DNA from: Janthinobacterium sp. B9-8
GTDB lineage: Bacteria; Pseudomonadota; Gammaproteobacteria; Burkholderiales; Chitinibacteraceae
Direction of reading: 5' to 3'
Length of the DNA: 64,000 nucleotides
Assembly: GCF_000969645.2 (NCBI RefSeq)
Contig: NZ_CP014222.1
Span: forward strand, 1,739,740-1,803,739
Shown: positions 1-9,383 of the stretch, in pieces
Layout: every line of letters begins with the position of its first letter
Numbering within the stretch: the stretch's first letter is position 1
Made by a program: the position numbers and the translations under genes
Notes under the pieces: model-generated
Database searches by the model: none
What the model was told of the DNA's origin: nothing
What the model saw: the letters and a program-made list of their open reading frames with translations, nothing else

Positions 1-2105
1 ATCCCGGCAAAAGGCACTAATAAGCCACCCAAACCGTAAATCAATAAATTATTACGCAGTAATTGCGCGGCAGCCTGTGCACGGTATTTCACGCCTTTTA
101 ATGCCAAAGGAATTAAAAACATAATAATGAGGGCATTAAAAATAACCGCCGACATCACGGCTGAATTAGGGCTATTTAATCCCATTACATTTAAAGCGCC
201 TAATTGCGGGTAAGTCGACACAAAAGCGGCCGGAATAATGGCAAAGTATTTCGCCACATCGTTGGCAATACTAAAGGTGGTTAATGAGCCGCGTGTCATC
301 AGCATTTGCTTGCCGATTTCTACAATCTCAATCAATTTGGTTGGATTAGAATCCAGATCCACCATATTGCCCGCTTCTTTGGCCGCTTGCGTACCGGTAT
401 TCATCGCCACCGCCACATCGGCTTGCGCCAGTGCAGGCGCATCGTTGGTACCGTCCCCCGTCATCGCTACCAATTTACCTTCGGCTTGATACTGGCGAAT
501 CATGGCAAGTTTGGCTTCTGGCGTGGCTTCGGCCAGGAAATCATCCACACCGGCTTCGGCCGCAATCGCCGCAGCCGTCAGCGGATTATCACCCGTGATC
601 ATGATGGTTTTAATCCCCATCTGGCGCAGCTCGGCAAAGCGCTCTTTAATCCCACCTTTAACGATATCTTTTAGCTCGATCACGCCCATCACTTTAGGGC
701 CATCACTCACCAGCAAAGGCGTTGAACCACGACGGGCGATTTCATCAGCCAGTTTGCCTACCGCTTCAGGAAATACACCGCCCAAGCTTGCTAAATGTTT
801 TTTAATCGCGTCAATGGCACCCTTACGGATCAGGCGTTCGTCATAATTTACGCCACTCATACGGGTTTGCGCGGTAAAGGGCACAAACTCAACCGCATGG
901 CTTAAAAGCGGGCGCTCACGCAGATTAAATTTCTGCTTAGCCAGCACCACAATACTGCGCCCTTCCGGGGTTTCATCGGCAAGGGATGCCAATTGTGCGG
1001 CGTCTGCCAGCTCTTCCATTGTTACGCCTGGCGCAGGGACAAAGCTTGACGCCTGACGATTACCCAGCGTGATGGTGCCGGTTTTATCCAGCATCAGCAC
1101 ATCCACATCCCCGGCGGCTTCTACCGCACGGCCTGATGTGGCAATCACGTTGGCCTGCATCATACGGCTCATCCCCGCCACGCCAATGGCAGATAAAAGC
1201 GCACCAATCGTGGTTGGAATCAAACATACCAGCAAGGCAATCAAGGCAGTAATGGTAATCGGCGAACCGGCTTTGCTGGCTTCTACGCTAAACATCGAGA
1301 AAGGCAGTAGCGTAATCGTCACCACCATAAACACGATGGTTAAAGCCACCAGCAAAATAGTGAGCGCAATTTCATTCGGCGTTTTCTGGCGTTTTGCGCC
1401 TTCTACCATCGCAATCATGCGGTCCAGAAAGGCTTCACCCGGATTCACGCTCACCCGTATCACAATCCAATCGGATAAGACCCGAGTACCGCCCGTAACC
1501 GCCGTAAAATCGCCGCCTGATTCACGAATCACCGGTGCAGATTCACCCGTAATCGCCGATTCATCCACCGATGCCACGCCTTCGATCACTTCACCGTCTG
1601 CAGGCACGACATCACCGGCCTCCACCAGAATGTAATCACCCTTACGCAGGCTGGCGCTGTCAGCAATGGATTTGCCATATTTACGCCCCGGGCCAGAGAG
1701 CTTTTTGGCGATGACGTTTTTCTTAGTGTTCCGCAAAGACGCCGCCTGCGCCTTGCTCCGCCCCTCTGCTAGGCTTTCGGCAAAGTTAGCAAACAGCACG
1801 GTAAACCACAGCCAGGCGCATACCCCAGCAATAAAGCTCAGGGCCGCTTCACCATGGCCCGCCAAGGCTTGAATCAGCAGCAGTGTGCTTAAAATACTGC
1901 CCACATACACCACAAACATCACTGGATTTTTAAGTTGGGTTTTAGGCGCTAATTTTTTAAACGAATCAATTATCGCCGGCTGAATCAGCTGCGGATCAAG
2001 CAGGGAAAGTTTTTTATTAGCACTAGGCACATTGTGTACCGCTACGGCAGCAGCCGGTATAGGCGCTGCGGCGGGCTTAGTACGATTTACATCAGTAGTA
2101 TTCAT
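1..2105 (-). CDS. kdpB: Potassium-transporting ATPase subunit B (partial, C-terminus beyond window)
   Basis: This is the catalytic P-type ATPase subunit of the KdpFABC high-affinity K+ pump of the inner membrane. Reading from the ATG at 2105 down to base 1 gives an uninterrupted frame of about 701 codons. The phosphorylation motif DKTGT lies near residue 340, the TGES dephosphorylation loop near residue 182, and [10 protein letters not shown] near residue 547. The last readable residues ([13 protein letters not shown]) match the end of the family, so only about 15 residues should be missing. The N-terminus is Ala/Pro-rich and a little longer than in E. coli. It lies 86 bp downstream of kdpA in the same operon; kdpC is expected beyond the edge. 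Confidence 0.96.
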   Translation of the reverse strand, partial: MNTTDVNRTKPAAAPIPAAAVAVHNVPSANKKLSLLDPQLIQPAIIDSFKKLAPKTQLKNPVMFVVYVGSILSTLLLIQALAGHGEAALSFIAGVCAWLWFTVLFANFAESLAEGRSKAQAASLRNTKKNVIAKKLSGPGRKYGKSIADSASLRKGDYILVEAGDVVPADGEVIEGVASVDESAITGESAPVIRESGGDFTAVTGGTRVLSDWIVIRVSVNPGEAFLDRMIAMVEGAKRQKTPNEIALTILLVALTIVFMVVTITLLPFSMFSVEASKAGSPITITALIALLVCLIPTTIGALLSAIGVAGMSRMMQANVIATSGRAVEAAGDVDVLMLDKTGTITLGNRQASSFVPAPGVTMEELADAAQLASLADETPEGRSIVVLAKQKFNLRERPLLSHAVEFVPFTAQTRMSGVNYDERLIRKGAIDAIKKHLASLGGVFPEAVGKLADEIARRGSTPLLVSDGPKVMGVIELKDIVKGGIKERFAELRQMGIKTIMITGDNPLTAAAIAAEAGVDDFLAEATPEAKLAMIRQYQAEGKLVAMTGDGTNDAPALAQADVAVAMNTGTQAAKEAGNMVDLDSNPTKLIEIVEIGKQMLMTRGSLTTFSIANDVAKYFAIIPAAFVSTYPQLGALNVMGLNSPNSAVMSAVIFNALIIMFLIPLALKGVKYRAQAAAQLLRNNLLIYGLGGLLVPFAG

Positions 2106-2150
2106 CGCTTTTTTACCAAAAGGAGTTGCAATGGTTTGATTGCAAATTTG

Positions 2151-2184
2151 TAGGGCGGGTGAAACCCGCGAGTTTTCCCCGCCC
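2151..2184. repeat. Palindromic repeat, GTAGGGCGGGTG family (short copy)
   Basis: The kdpA-kdpB gap contains TAGGGCGGGTGAAACCCGC followed by GGGGAAAACTCGCGG-type complementary sequence (TTTTCCCCGCCC), giving a compact stem. The same core recurs at 27518-27575, 44815-44872 and 56999-57059, so this is a dispersed element and not a kdp-specific signal. Confidence 0.6.
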
Positions 2185-2191
2185 AAAGCTG

Positions 2192-4003
2192 TTATTTAAC
2201 AGGTGCAATCATCTGCAAATGTTCAGCCACAGGGCCCAGCGCCAGTGCGGGTACGTAATTCAAAGCGCCCACCAACATCACTGTCCCAACTAAAAGCACC
2301 ACAAACAAAGGGCCGTGCGTTGGCAGCGTTCCGCCCGTAGCGCTTAGGCGTTTTTTAGCCGCTAAAGAGCCCGCCATTGCCAGCACCGGCACGATAATCA
2401 GGAAGCGACCAAACCACATGGCAATCCCCAACATCACGTTATAAAACGGGGTATTAGCAGAAAGACCAGCGAAAGCACTACCGTTATTGTTCGCCGCCGA
2501 GGTAAAGGCATAGAGCACTTCGCTTAAGCCATGTGCGCCGGGATTCAGAATCCCCACCTTGCCATCTGCCACCATCAAGGCAATGGCCGTACCTACCAAC
2601 ACCAGAATCGGCGTCACCAAGATCGTTAAAGCGCTCATCTTCATTTCAAAGATTTCGATCTTTTTACCTAGGTATTCAGGCGTGCGCCCCACCATCAGCC
2701 CGGCGATAAACACCGCCAAAATCGCAAACACCAACATGCCGTAAAGGCCAGAGCCCACACCACCAAACACCACCTCACCCAGCTGCATCAGCGCGGTTGG
2801 AAACAAGCCACCCAGCGGGGTTAAGGAATCATGCATAGCATTGACCGCACCACAAGATGCCGATGTAGTGACCGCTACAAACAGTGCCGTAGCCGTAATA
2901 CCGAAGCGAGCTTCCTTGCCTTCCATATTACCGCCAGCTTGCGTAGTGCTAACCATCTGATCCACGCCCAGGCTGCTTAAGCCCTTAGTTCCTACTTGCT
3001 CGGCGTAAAACAAACCGCAGGTCATCGCCACAAAAATCACGGTCATTGCCGCAATGATCGCCCAGCCCTGGCGTCTATCCCCTACCATCCGGCCAAATAC
3101 AAAACACAAGGCCGCAGGAATAATGAAAATCGCCAACATTTGTAAAAAGTTACTAAACGGCGTTGGATTTTCAAAAGGATGAGCGGAGTTAGCATTAAAG
3201 AAACCACCGCCATTGGTCCCCAAAAGCTTAATCGCTTCTTGCGATGCAACCGGACCCATTGCTAGGGTTTGCGTATGGCTGACTACGTCTTCCATAACAG
3301 GCGCGCCCTTGGCATCTTTCACAACGATACCTTGGCTATCATGCTTAGGCTGCTGAAACGTCACGGCCTGGACCGTTTGCACTTCCTTATAGCCATCCAG
3401 ATTCTGAATAACGCCCTGCCCTACAAACAACAAAGACCAGATCAAAGAGAGCGGCAATAGGATATATAAAGTAGAGCGGGTTAAATCCACCCAGAAATTA
3501 CCCACCGTGCTGGCGCTATGCCGTGCAAAACCACGAATCAAGGCAATCACCACCGCAATGCCCGTTGCCGCAGAAACAAAGTTCTGCACCGTTAAACCCA
3601 GCATTTGCGTCAGGTAAGACATGGTGGATTCACCACCGTAGCCCTGCCAGTTGGTGTTGGTTACAAAAGAAATGGCGGTATTAAGCGCCGAATCCGGGCT
3701 AACCGCGCCAAACCCCTGAGGGTTAAACGGCAGCCCCCCTTGCACGCGCTGCAAGAGATAAAGCACAAATGCGCCGATAGCATTAAACAGTAACAAGCTC
3801 ACGGCATAAGATTTCCAACCTGTTTCTTGCGCGGCGTTAACCCCAGCCAAACGGTAAATCCCATTTTCCAAAGGTTTTAAAATCCGCAAAGGCCCTTGAA
3901 TTTCGCCCTGCATCACTTTGTTGATCAAAATCGCCAGCGGCCACGACAACAGTAATAAAACAGACAAAAACAGCCCCAATTGGAGCAAAGCATCGGTAGT
4001 CAT
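2192..4003 (-). CDS. kdpA: Potassium-transporting ATPase subunit A
   Basis: This is the K+-binding and channel-like subunit of the Kdp pump, 603 residues with about ten membrane segments. The selectivity-filter loops typical of the superfamily of K+ transporters are visible: [12 protein letters not shown] near residue 115, [19 protein letters not shown] near residue 265, [13 protein letters not shown] near residue 375 and [12 protein letters not shown] near residue 500. The start ATG overlaps the stop of a 32-residue ORF (TAATG) and has GGAGC at a proper distance upstream. Length and motifs match complete KdpA proteins. Confidence 0.97.
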   Translation of the reverse strand: MTTDALLQLGLFLSVLLLLSWPLAILINKVMQGEIQGPLRILKPLENGIYRLAGVNAAQETGWKSYAVSLLLFNAIGAFVLYLLQRVQGGLPFNPQGFGAVSPDSALNTAISFVTNTNWQGYGGESTMSYLTQMLGLTVQNFVSAATGIAVVIALIRGFARHSASTVGNFWVDLTRSTLYILLPLSLIWSLLFVGQGVIQNLDGYKEVQTVQAVTFQQPKHDSQGIVVKDAKGAPVMEDVVSHTQTLAMGPVASQEAIKLLGTNGGGFFNANSAHPFENPTPFSNFLQMLAIFIIPAALCFVFGRMVGDRRQGWAIIAAMTVIFVAMTCGLFYAEQVGTKGLSSLGVDQMVSTTQAGGNMEGKEARFGITATALFVAVTTSASCGAVNAMHDSLTPLGGLFPTALMQLGEVVFGGVGSGLYGMLVFAILAVFIAGLMVGRTPEYLGKKIEIFEMKMSALTILVTPILVLVGTAIALMVADGKVGILNPGAHGLSEVLYAFTSAANNNGSAFAGLSANTPFYNVMLGIAMWFGRFLIIVPVLAMAGSLAAKKRLSATGGTLPTHGPLFVVLLVGTVMLVGALNYVPALALGPVAEHLQMIAPVK

Positions 4004-4101
4004 TAAAAACGCTCCTGCATGTGCAGCGTATATACGGCCAGATCAACAGCAGCAATGGTCAAGAAAAATGGCCGCAAGGGGAGAAATGGATTACTGCTCA
4101 T
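4003..4101 (-). CDS. Small ORF between kdpF and kdpA, possible decayed kdpF copy (32 aa)
   Basis: A 32-residue frame starts at an ATG overlapping the kdpF stop (TAATG) and ends in a TAATG overlap with kdpA, so it would be translationally coupled at both ends. The product has a short hydrophobic stretch ([15 protein letters not shown]) and ends in ERF, as does KdpF. Both genes end with the same 15 bases, GGAGCGTTTTTAATG, which supply the next gene's ribosome-binding site. The simplest reading is a local duplication of the kdpF 3' end, with the new copy diverged. Whether the peptide is made or has a role is not known. Confidence 0.45.
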   Translation of the reverse strand: MSSNPFLPLRPFFLTIAAVDLAVYTLHMQERF

Positions 4102-4181
4102 TAAAAACGCTCCGGCTTAAACAGCGCGTAAAAGAGATAGACAATCAAGACAGCGGCAACGACAGAAATCAGCACAATCAT
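4101..4181 (-). CDS. kdpF: Potassium-transporting ATPase subunit F (26 aa)
   Basis: This is the tiny single-span membrane subunit that stabilises the KdpABC complex. The 26-residue product starts MIVLISVVAAVLIVYLFYAL and ends FKPERF, matching the size, single transmembrane helix and C-terminal KPE/ERF-type tail of KdpF. Its ATG overlaps the TGA of the preceding 30-residue ORF (ATGA). Position directly before kdpA supports the call. Confidence 0.88.
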   Translation of the reverse strand: MIVLISVVAAVLIVYLFYALFKPERF

Positions 4182-4270
4182 GATTCACCACCCAAATGGC
4201 TACACGCCAGCAAAAGCAAGACGGGGCACACCACAAATACGCATAAAGCACCTAAATAGATCACATCCAT
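4178..4270 (-). CDS. Small single-span membrane protein at head of kdp operon (30 aa)
   Basis: A 30-codon frame begins at ATG 4270 (MDVIYLGALC...) and overlaps the kdpF start by ATGA. It encodes one hydrophobic helix followed by a short polar tail with a Cys (LLLLACSHLGGES). From memory, short proteins with the pattern MD..YL......F......L...C..L occur immediately before kdpF in several bacteria, so it may be a genuine unannotated kdp-associated protein. No function can be assigned from sequence. Confidence 0.55.
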   Translation of the reverse strand: MDVIYLGALCVFVVCPVLLLLACSHLGGES

Positions 4271-4813
4271 GGCTAACTCTTATCAAGAGGAATCGACCCA
4301 TGTACTTTATGGAAAACGATGTAAAGACTTTGGTAAAAACAGAGTGGTGGGTATAAAGAAAGTATAAAGATTATAAAAATCGGAATCTAAAGAGCGGGGT
4401 GCTAGGTTTTAAACTCTCTCAGAGCCATAAGAGAATGCCAAAGAAGCACGGAGGAAAAGAATGCATATATATTTTCTGCTGCATGTGGCCCCGGTCTTTT
4501 TTACCCTCACCCGGCCATTGGCGCCAATGCCTGACACAAACATTACAAAACAAACAGTTACATGCAATAAAAAAGAAATTATTTCAGGCATAGGATCAAA
4601 AGAGTCTTACGAAAAAGCCCCTACCTACTAACACCCACGTAAAAATCACCGTCATTAAACTGCATCAATATCGGCTCCAACCCCAGAGCAATGCCGTTTA
4701 GCCAACGTATTGGTATGTCCCTCCACGCTATCCTATGGTGAATATCTGTAGTAAGGAAAGAAATGTGGCCCCATATTGAGGCCACTACCCAATGGACGCA
4801 TGAGGAGCAAATC
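4271..4813. other. kdp / chemoreceptor divergent intergenic region
   Basis: This 543-bp space separates the minus-strand kdp operon from the plus-strand chemoreceptor. It holds a KdpE-like operator at 4349-4370. No further convincing gene was seen; short frames here lack ribosome-binding sites and composition like genes. GAGGAG at 4802-4807 is the ribosome-binding site of the chemoreceptor. Confidence 0.6.
4349..4370 (-). promoter_or_regulatory. Candidate KdpE-binding site upstream of kdp
   Basis: On the minus strand the sequence reads CTTTATACTTTCTTTATACC, preceded by a further TTTATAA. This closely resembles the E. coli KdpE target (TTTATACTTTTTTTACACC) by memory, and lies about 80 bp upstream of the first small kdp ORF in the right orientation. 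kdpDE themselves are not in view. Confidence 0.55.
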
Positions 4814-6424
4814 ATGAATGTGACGCAGCGATTATTAACCTTGGTTGGAACGGCGTTGCTGGGAGTGATTGCCGTCACGGGAGTGGGGCTTTATCAGATA
4901 AGCCAGGTCTATCACAGTGCCAACTATGCCACCATCAACAGCGTGCCTAGTTTAGTTATCCTTGATACGGCATTCGATCATTTCGTAAAGCTGGATAAGT
5001 TAGTTAGCGAGCATGTCTTGAGCATAGATATGGCAGCAAAGACAGCCATAGCACAAAAAATGCCACCACTAATGGCGAACGTAGAAGCCGAGTTCAAAAA
5101 GTACGAGCCATTGCTTAGTAATGACCATGATAAACAGATGCTCGCCAATAACCGGGCCGCTTTAACCGAATACGACACCATGCGACAAAAAATAATAGCC
5201 GCCTCTACGGCTAATCAGGCAGATGAGGCCAGAAACTTGCTGAGCAGCAGCATTACGGTATTTGAAAAAGTACGTGCGTCAATAGAAGCCCACCGTGGCT
5301 ACAATGTTGTTTTGGCCAATCAAGGCGATAAGGATGCACAAAGCGCCTTTAGTCTCGCCAAGCAACTATTTATCGTTTGCGGAACGCTAGCCGCAATCCT
5401 GAGCATCATCTTGGGCATCGTGACCGCGCGTGGCATTGTTCTGCCTTTACAGCGAACAATTGGCATAGCCAACCGTATCGCATCAGGCGACCTGACAAAT
5501 GACATCCGTAGCCAAGGCAAAGATGAAACCGCGCAGATGATGCGTGCCTTAGGCAATATGCAAACCGCACTACGAGAGGCTATTTCTGCCATGCGTACCC
5601 ACGCTGACTCACTCGCTACATCAGCAGTCGAAATGGTAGATCGCTCTAAACAGGTATCGCTAAGCGCCGTCCACCAGAGCGATGCCGCGTCAAATATGGC
5701 AGCAACAGTAGAGGAGATGACCGTCAGCATTGGGCAAATCACCCATAACGCAAGGGATGCGCAAAAGGCATCACTACAGGCTGAATCGCTATCCAAGGAG
5801 GGGGCTGAAGTCATTCACAATGTAGCCAATGAAATTCGAAGCATTGCTAGCGAAATTACTGAAACAGCAACAAAAGTCACCGCCTTAGGAGATGAATCGC
5901 AGCGTATTTCCAGCATTGTGGCCGTCATACGTGAAGTTGCCGAGCAAACCAATCTGCTTGCTCTGAATGCGGCCATCGAAGCGGCGCGCGCAGGCGAGCA
6001 AGGAAGAGGCTTCGCCGTCGTTGCCGACGAAGTCAGAAAATTAGCCGAACGCACCAGCGCTGCCACTAAGGAAATAGCGGACATGATCAAGCTGATACAG
6101 GATCGTGCTGACCATTCAGTTGCGGGCATGAATCGCACAGTGGACAAAGTAAGCAGTGGCGTTGATCTGGCCAACCTGGCGGCAGAAGCAATAGGCAGTA
6201 TTGCTGACAGCGCCAAACGGGCCGAAGCAGCCATTACGGCGATTTCATCTGCATTACAAGAACAAACTACCGCCAGCGGGCAAATAGCCGGCAGTGTAGA
6301 GCGTATTGCGCAGATGACAGAGGAAAGTAGTGTGACGGCAAAAATGAGCTCTGCATCTGCAACAGCGCTATCTGCTCTGGCCCAACAGATGCGAGGGGCT
6401 GTATTGCACTTTAACCTGGAATAA
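4814..6424 (+). CDS. Methyl-accepting chemotaxis protein with four-helix-bundle sensor domain
   Basis: This is a membrane chemoreceptor, 536 residues from the ATG at 4814, which is preceded by GAGGAG at 4802-4807. An upstream in-frame ATG at 4763 has no such site. Order: TM1 (residues about 9-30), periplasmic helical ligand-binding region (about 31-190), TM2 (about 193-213), HAMP (about 214-268), then a signalling domain with the hairpin tip [20 protein letters not shown]. No C-terminal pentapeptide for CheR/CheB tethering is present. The ligand is unknown. It is transcribed alone, divergent from kdp. Confidence 0.93.
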   Translation: MNVTQRLLTLVGTALLGVIAVTGVGLYQISQVYHSANYATINSVPSLVILDTAFDHFVKLDKLVSEHVLSIDMAAKTAIAQKMPPLMANVEAEFKKYEPLLSNDHDKQMLANNRAALTEYDTMRQKIIAASTANQADEARNLLSSSITVFEKVRASIEAHRGYNVVLANQGDKDAQSAFSLAKQLFIVCGTLAAILSIILGIVTARGIVLPLQRTIGIANRIASGDLTNDIRSQGKDETAQMMRALGNMQTALREAISAMRTHADSLATSAVEMVDRSKQVSLSAVHQSDAASNMAATVEEMTVSIGQITHNARDAQKASLQAESLSKEGAEVIHNVANEIRSIASEITETATKVTALGDESQRISSIVAVIREVAEQTNLLALNAAIEAARAGEQGRGFAVVADEVRKLAERTSAATKEIADMIKLIQDRADHSVAGMNRTVDKVSSGVDLANLAAEAIGSIADSAKRAEAAITAISSALQEQTTASGQIAGSVERIAQMTEESSVTAKMSSASATALSALAQQMRGAVLHFNLE

Positions 6425-6502
6425 AAATATCTGTTATATGGGCGAGTAAATCACTATCGCAAGCAATATGTAACGCGCTCATGCACTTTATAAAAATTGT
6501 TT

Positions 6503-7861
6503 TTACAACAGCAAGGGCAGTTGAATCACCGCCATTAAGCCGCCATCCGCTCGATTACTCAACAGGATATCGCCACCATGAGTGCGGGCAATGGCGCGGG
6601 CGATGGCCAGCCCCAAGCCGCTACCTCCGGTATGGCGGGAGCGGGAGGTTTCTAGGCGCACATAAGGCTCAAACACCCGCTCCAGATCGTCCTCGGCGAT
6701 GCCCTCTCCCTGATCGGCGATCGAGACCATAATCATCCCGGCCTGCGCCTGCACAACAACATGAATCTGCGCTCCGCCGTAACGCAAGGCGTTGTCTAAT
6801 AAATTACCTAAACAGCGCCTCAGTGCTTGCGGACGCCCCATGATCACAGCACGGCTATGCCCGCTTACGGTGATTTGCGCGCCCAGCGCTTCCATATCTT
6901 CGATTACGCCTTCCAGCAAATCCATAAAATGTAATTTAACACTGGCCTCGGCACTGCTACCTGCCCGTAAAAAGGCCAGCGTATCGGCGATCAGGTTTTC
7001 CATTTCTTCTAAATCGTGCTCAATCGCGGCATTTTGCGATTGATCGTGCAGCTTTTCCAATCTCAAACGCACACGGGTAATAGGCAAGCGCAGATCGTGG
7101 GAAATGCCTGCCAGCATTTGCGAGCGGGCGCTTAAATAGAGCTTAATCGCGCACTGCATACTATTAAACGCACGGGCCAGATGGACAACCTCTACCGGCC
7201 CTGTTTCGGGTAAGGCGGGCTGGTGCAGGTTTTTTGACAGGCCCTCTGATGCCGCGGCAAACACAGAGAGCGGTTTGGTCAGCCGTAGTACCGCCCAGAT
7301 AGAGAGCAGCGCCGCAGCCAGCGCCACTAAAGCCAGCCAGCCTACAATGCGCCAAGGCTCCCGAATCAGCACATTACCCAACCTAGATGAATGAAACGTG
7401 GCTACCGTGCCATCTGCCAGTTGCCCTTGTAAGATGACCATCATTAAAGCGGGTTCAGTGAGCTCGCTCCATGCCGCATCCCTTGAGCCTTGTGGCACTT
7501 CGATTTTAATTGACACCACTTGCATTCGCTCTGGCTTACGCAGCTGAGCCCGCACCAGCGATTCAAAGCGCCGCGTATCCGGCGTTTCTGCATCAGGAAT
7601 TAACCAGCCCCCACCTAGCTCTACCCGATGATTCGGAGTACTTAATGCCGTGAGTAAGCGCGGACGAAAAGCATCGGGCGTTTCACTCAAAACATTCAAG
7701 GAGTTAGCCATATGCTGGGCCACGTATTCGGTGCGCAGCGCATAGGTCAGCCGAGCCCTATCGTAAAGCACCAAGCAGACACCTGCGGCATTAGCGATAA
7801 ACAACCCAGTAAGCATCATCAGTAAAATCTGACCAAACAGTGTTTTAGGCCCAAAGCGCAT
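6503..7861 (-). CDS. Two-component sensor histidine kinase (EnvZ-like)
   Basis: This inner-membrane kinase has 452 residues when started at ATG 7861, which follows AAGGGGGG; an ATG six codons upstream is less well placed. TM1 covers residues about 9-30, a periplasmic loop about 31-160, TM2 about 168-190, then HAMP, and a dimerisation/phosphoacceptor helix with SHDLRLPITRVRLRL. The ATPase domain has GNLLDNALRYGG, ADQGEGI and GSGLGLAIARAIA. It follows the response-regulator gene at 7916-8620 by 54 bp and forms an operon with it. Divergence from an RND efflux operon suggests the pair may control efflux; that is inference. Confidence 0.93.
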   Translation of the reverse strand: MRFGPKTLFGQILLMMLTGLFIANAAGVCLVLYDRARLTYALRTEYVAQHMANSLNVLSETPDAFRPRLLTALSTPNHRVELGGGWLIPDAETPDTRRFESLVRAQLRKPERMQVVSIKIEVPQGSRDAAWSELTEPALMMVILQGQLADGTVATFHSSRLGNVLIREPWRIVGWLALVALAAALLSIWAVLRLTKPLSVFAAASEGLSKNLHQPALPETGPVEVVHLARAFNSMQCAIKLYLSARSQMLAGISHDLRLPITRVRLRLEKLHDQSQNAAIEHDLEEMENLIADTLAFLRAGSSAEASVKLHFMDLLEGVIEDMEALGAQITVSGHSRAVIMGRPQALRRCLGNLLDNALRYGGAQIHVVVQAQAGMIMVSIADQGEGIAEDDLERVFEPYVRLETSRSRHTGGSGLGLAIARAIARTHGGDILLSNRADGGLMAVIQLPLLL

Positions 7862-7915
7862 CAATCCCCCCTTCCACATCAGAAAACACCGAGGCAGCGC
7901 TGATCATCCGCAGCA

Positions 7916-8620
7916 TTAGTAAGCCTCAACCTTACACGCCAGCATATAGCCACTGCTGCGCAGGGTTTTAATTAGCAGCGGCTCGCGCGCATCATCGCCA
8001 AGGCGGCGACGCAAGCGCCCTATCATCACGTCAATCGTGCGATCAAATGGCGCGGCCTCTTTGCCATTAATAGCATCCATCAACTGATCTCTCGATAAAA
8101 CCCGGTTTGGGTTTTCTGCCAGCACTTGCAATAGCCGGTACTCCCCGGTAGATAGCGCAACCACCACGCCATCTGCGCCTAATAAATATTGCGCGGCCAG
8201 ATCCAGCTCCCAGCCCGCAAAACACAGCCGCCGCGCCTTAACCGCCATTGCTGATTCGGGTGCCCGGCGCAAAATACTTTTGATGCGTGCCAAGAGCTCT
8301 CTGGGATTAAATGGCTTGGGTAGATAATCATCCGCCCCCATTTCCAAGCCAATAATCCGATCCAGCTCATCACCACGGGCCGTCAGCATCAGCACGGGCA
8401 GATGAGACGTCACCCGTAAATTACGGCAAAGCGTGAGCCCGTCTTCCCCCGGCAGCATGATATCCAGAATCAGCAAATCAAAGGTTTCTGCTTCCATAGC
8501 ATTCAGCATCGCCTCGCCGTCCCCCACCGCCGTGACGCGATAACCCTGAGCCACTAAATAATCACTGAGTAGCGCACGCAAATCTGCATCGTCATCCACC
8601 AAAATCAAATGTGCGCTCAT
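7916..8620 (-). CDS. OmpR-family response regulator
   Basis: This DNA-binding response regulator has 234 residues. The receiver domain shows the acidic pocket VDDD (residues 8-11), phosphoacceptor D53 in ILDIMLP, and K102 in PKPF. A winged-helix OmpR/PhoB-type effector domain follows from about residue 130 (STGEYRLLQVLAENPNRVLSR and related segments). It precedes its partner kinase in the same operon. It is the first gene left of the divergent promoter region that faces the small secreted protein and efflux genes, so it is the natural candidate regulator. Confidence 0.93.
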   Translation of the reverse strand: MSAHLILVDDDADLRALLSDYLVAQGYRVTAVGDGEAMLNAMEAETFDLLILDIMLPGEDGLTLCRNLRVTSHLPVLMLTARGDELDRIIGLEMGADDYLPKPFNPRELLARIKSILRRAPESAMAVKARRLCFAGWELDLAAQYLLGADGVVVALSTGEYRLLQVLAENPNRVLSRDQLMDAINGKEAAPFDRTIDVMIGRLRRRLGDDAREPLLIKTLRSSGYMLACKVEAY

Positions 8621-8968
8621 CCATCACCTCAGTATTTTTGATCACAACGCGTTTTAGCCCGTACAAGGAAAAACGCCTCAGAAGAAACAATATTTTTTAA
8701 ATAGGCGGCTTGCAAACTCCCGCCTCAAATAGAAGGGGCCTGTTTTTATGCCCATACATCCGTGCGCAACTCTGCCGCGTGGGCACGATAAAGCCGTGCA
8801 CCCACCTTATATGTATTTTGTTTTTCTTAGAGCATAACCGCTTGCTATCTAGGGCACGACAGCAAATTACCGCTATTTACACGCCGTTTACAAAAACAGC
8901 GGCCAAGCCATCAAGCGGTTTACATAGACACGGTTTAATAGCTCTACACCTTCAACAGGAAAGCAGCC
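8621..8968. other. Divergent promoter region between the two-component operon and efflux cluster
   Basis: This 348-bp space has no convincing gene on either strand. It carries an interrupted inverted repeat CGCCT...AGGCG (about 8672-8704) around an A/T-rich core, which could be a regulator site. AGGA at 8957-8960 is the ribosome-binding site of the next gene. Promoter elements could not be assigned with confidence. Confidence 0.4.
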
Positions 8969-9295
8969 ATGAACAAGTCCATTCTTGCCCTCAGCATCAG
9001 CAGCACCCTTGCCTTTTCTACCTTTGCCCTTGCAGAAGAAACGGTTGCGCCGCCATCCAGCCGCCCGGCAATGGAGCAAGCGCCCTCTGGCTCTGACACA
9101 ACAAACCGCGCTCAGGCCAATCCCCGCACTAAAACGCCCAAGATTATTCCCTTCTCACAGCGCAGCCGCCCGCCGATGGAAGCACAGGCTCGCAGCAAGC
9201 CGCGCTCAGCCGCCAAAGCCACAGAGGTTGCACCGGCAGAAGTCACACCGGCCGATATGCATCCAGGCCGCCTTAAGCGCACCCAATACCAGTAA
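8969..9295 (+). CDS. Small secreted basic, proline/alanine-rich protein (108 aa)
   Basis: I do not recognise this protein. It has a clear Sec signal peptide (MNKSILALSISSTLAFSTFA, cleavage near ALA-EE) and an 86-residue mature part rich in Ala, Pro, Arg and Ser with no predicted fold. The ATG is preceded by CAGGAAAGCAGCC. A rho-independent terminator follows at 9343-9368 and the efflux operon begins only 15 bp later, so it can be transcribed separately or by read-through. Its place between a two-component system and an efflux pump suggests an envelope-stress or regulon member; this is inference. Confidence 0.7.
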   Translation: MNKSILALSISSTLAFSTFALAEETVAPPSSRPAMEQAPSGSDTTNRAQANPRTKTPKIIPFSQRSRPPMEAQARSKPRSAAKATEVAPAEVTPADMHPGRLKRTQYQ

Positions 9296-9342
9296 ACCAA
9301 ACCGCCACTTAGCAGCATTTCGCCCTTTTTGGTCAGTCAGCA

Positions 9343-9368
9343 AGCCCCGGTTCACGGGGCTTTTTATT
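9343..9368 (+). terminator. Rho-independent terminator after the small secreted protein
   Basis: Perfect 7-bp GC stem AGCCCCG-GTTCA-CGGGGCT followed by TTTTATTT. It sits directly before the efflux operon start, so it may act as a partial attenuator for read-through. Confidence 0.8.
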
Positions 9369-9383
9369 TGAAACGAGAGCCCG

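Noticed and set aside
8710..9096. 128-codon plus-strand frame before the small secreted protein
   Set aside because: It overlaps the promoter region and the signal-peptide gene in another frame, and lacks start signals.
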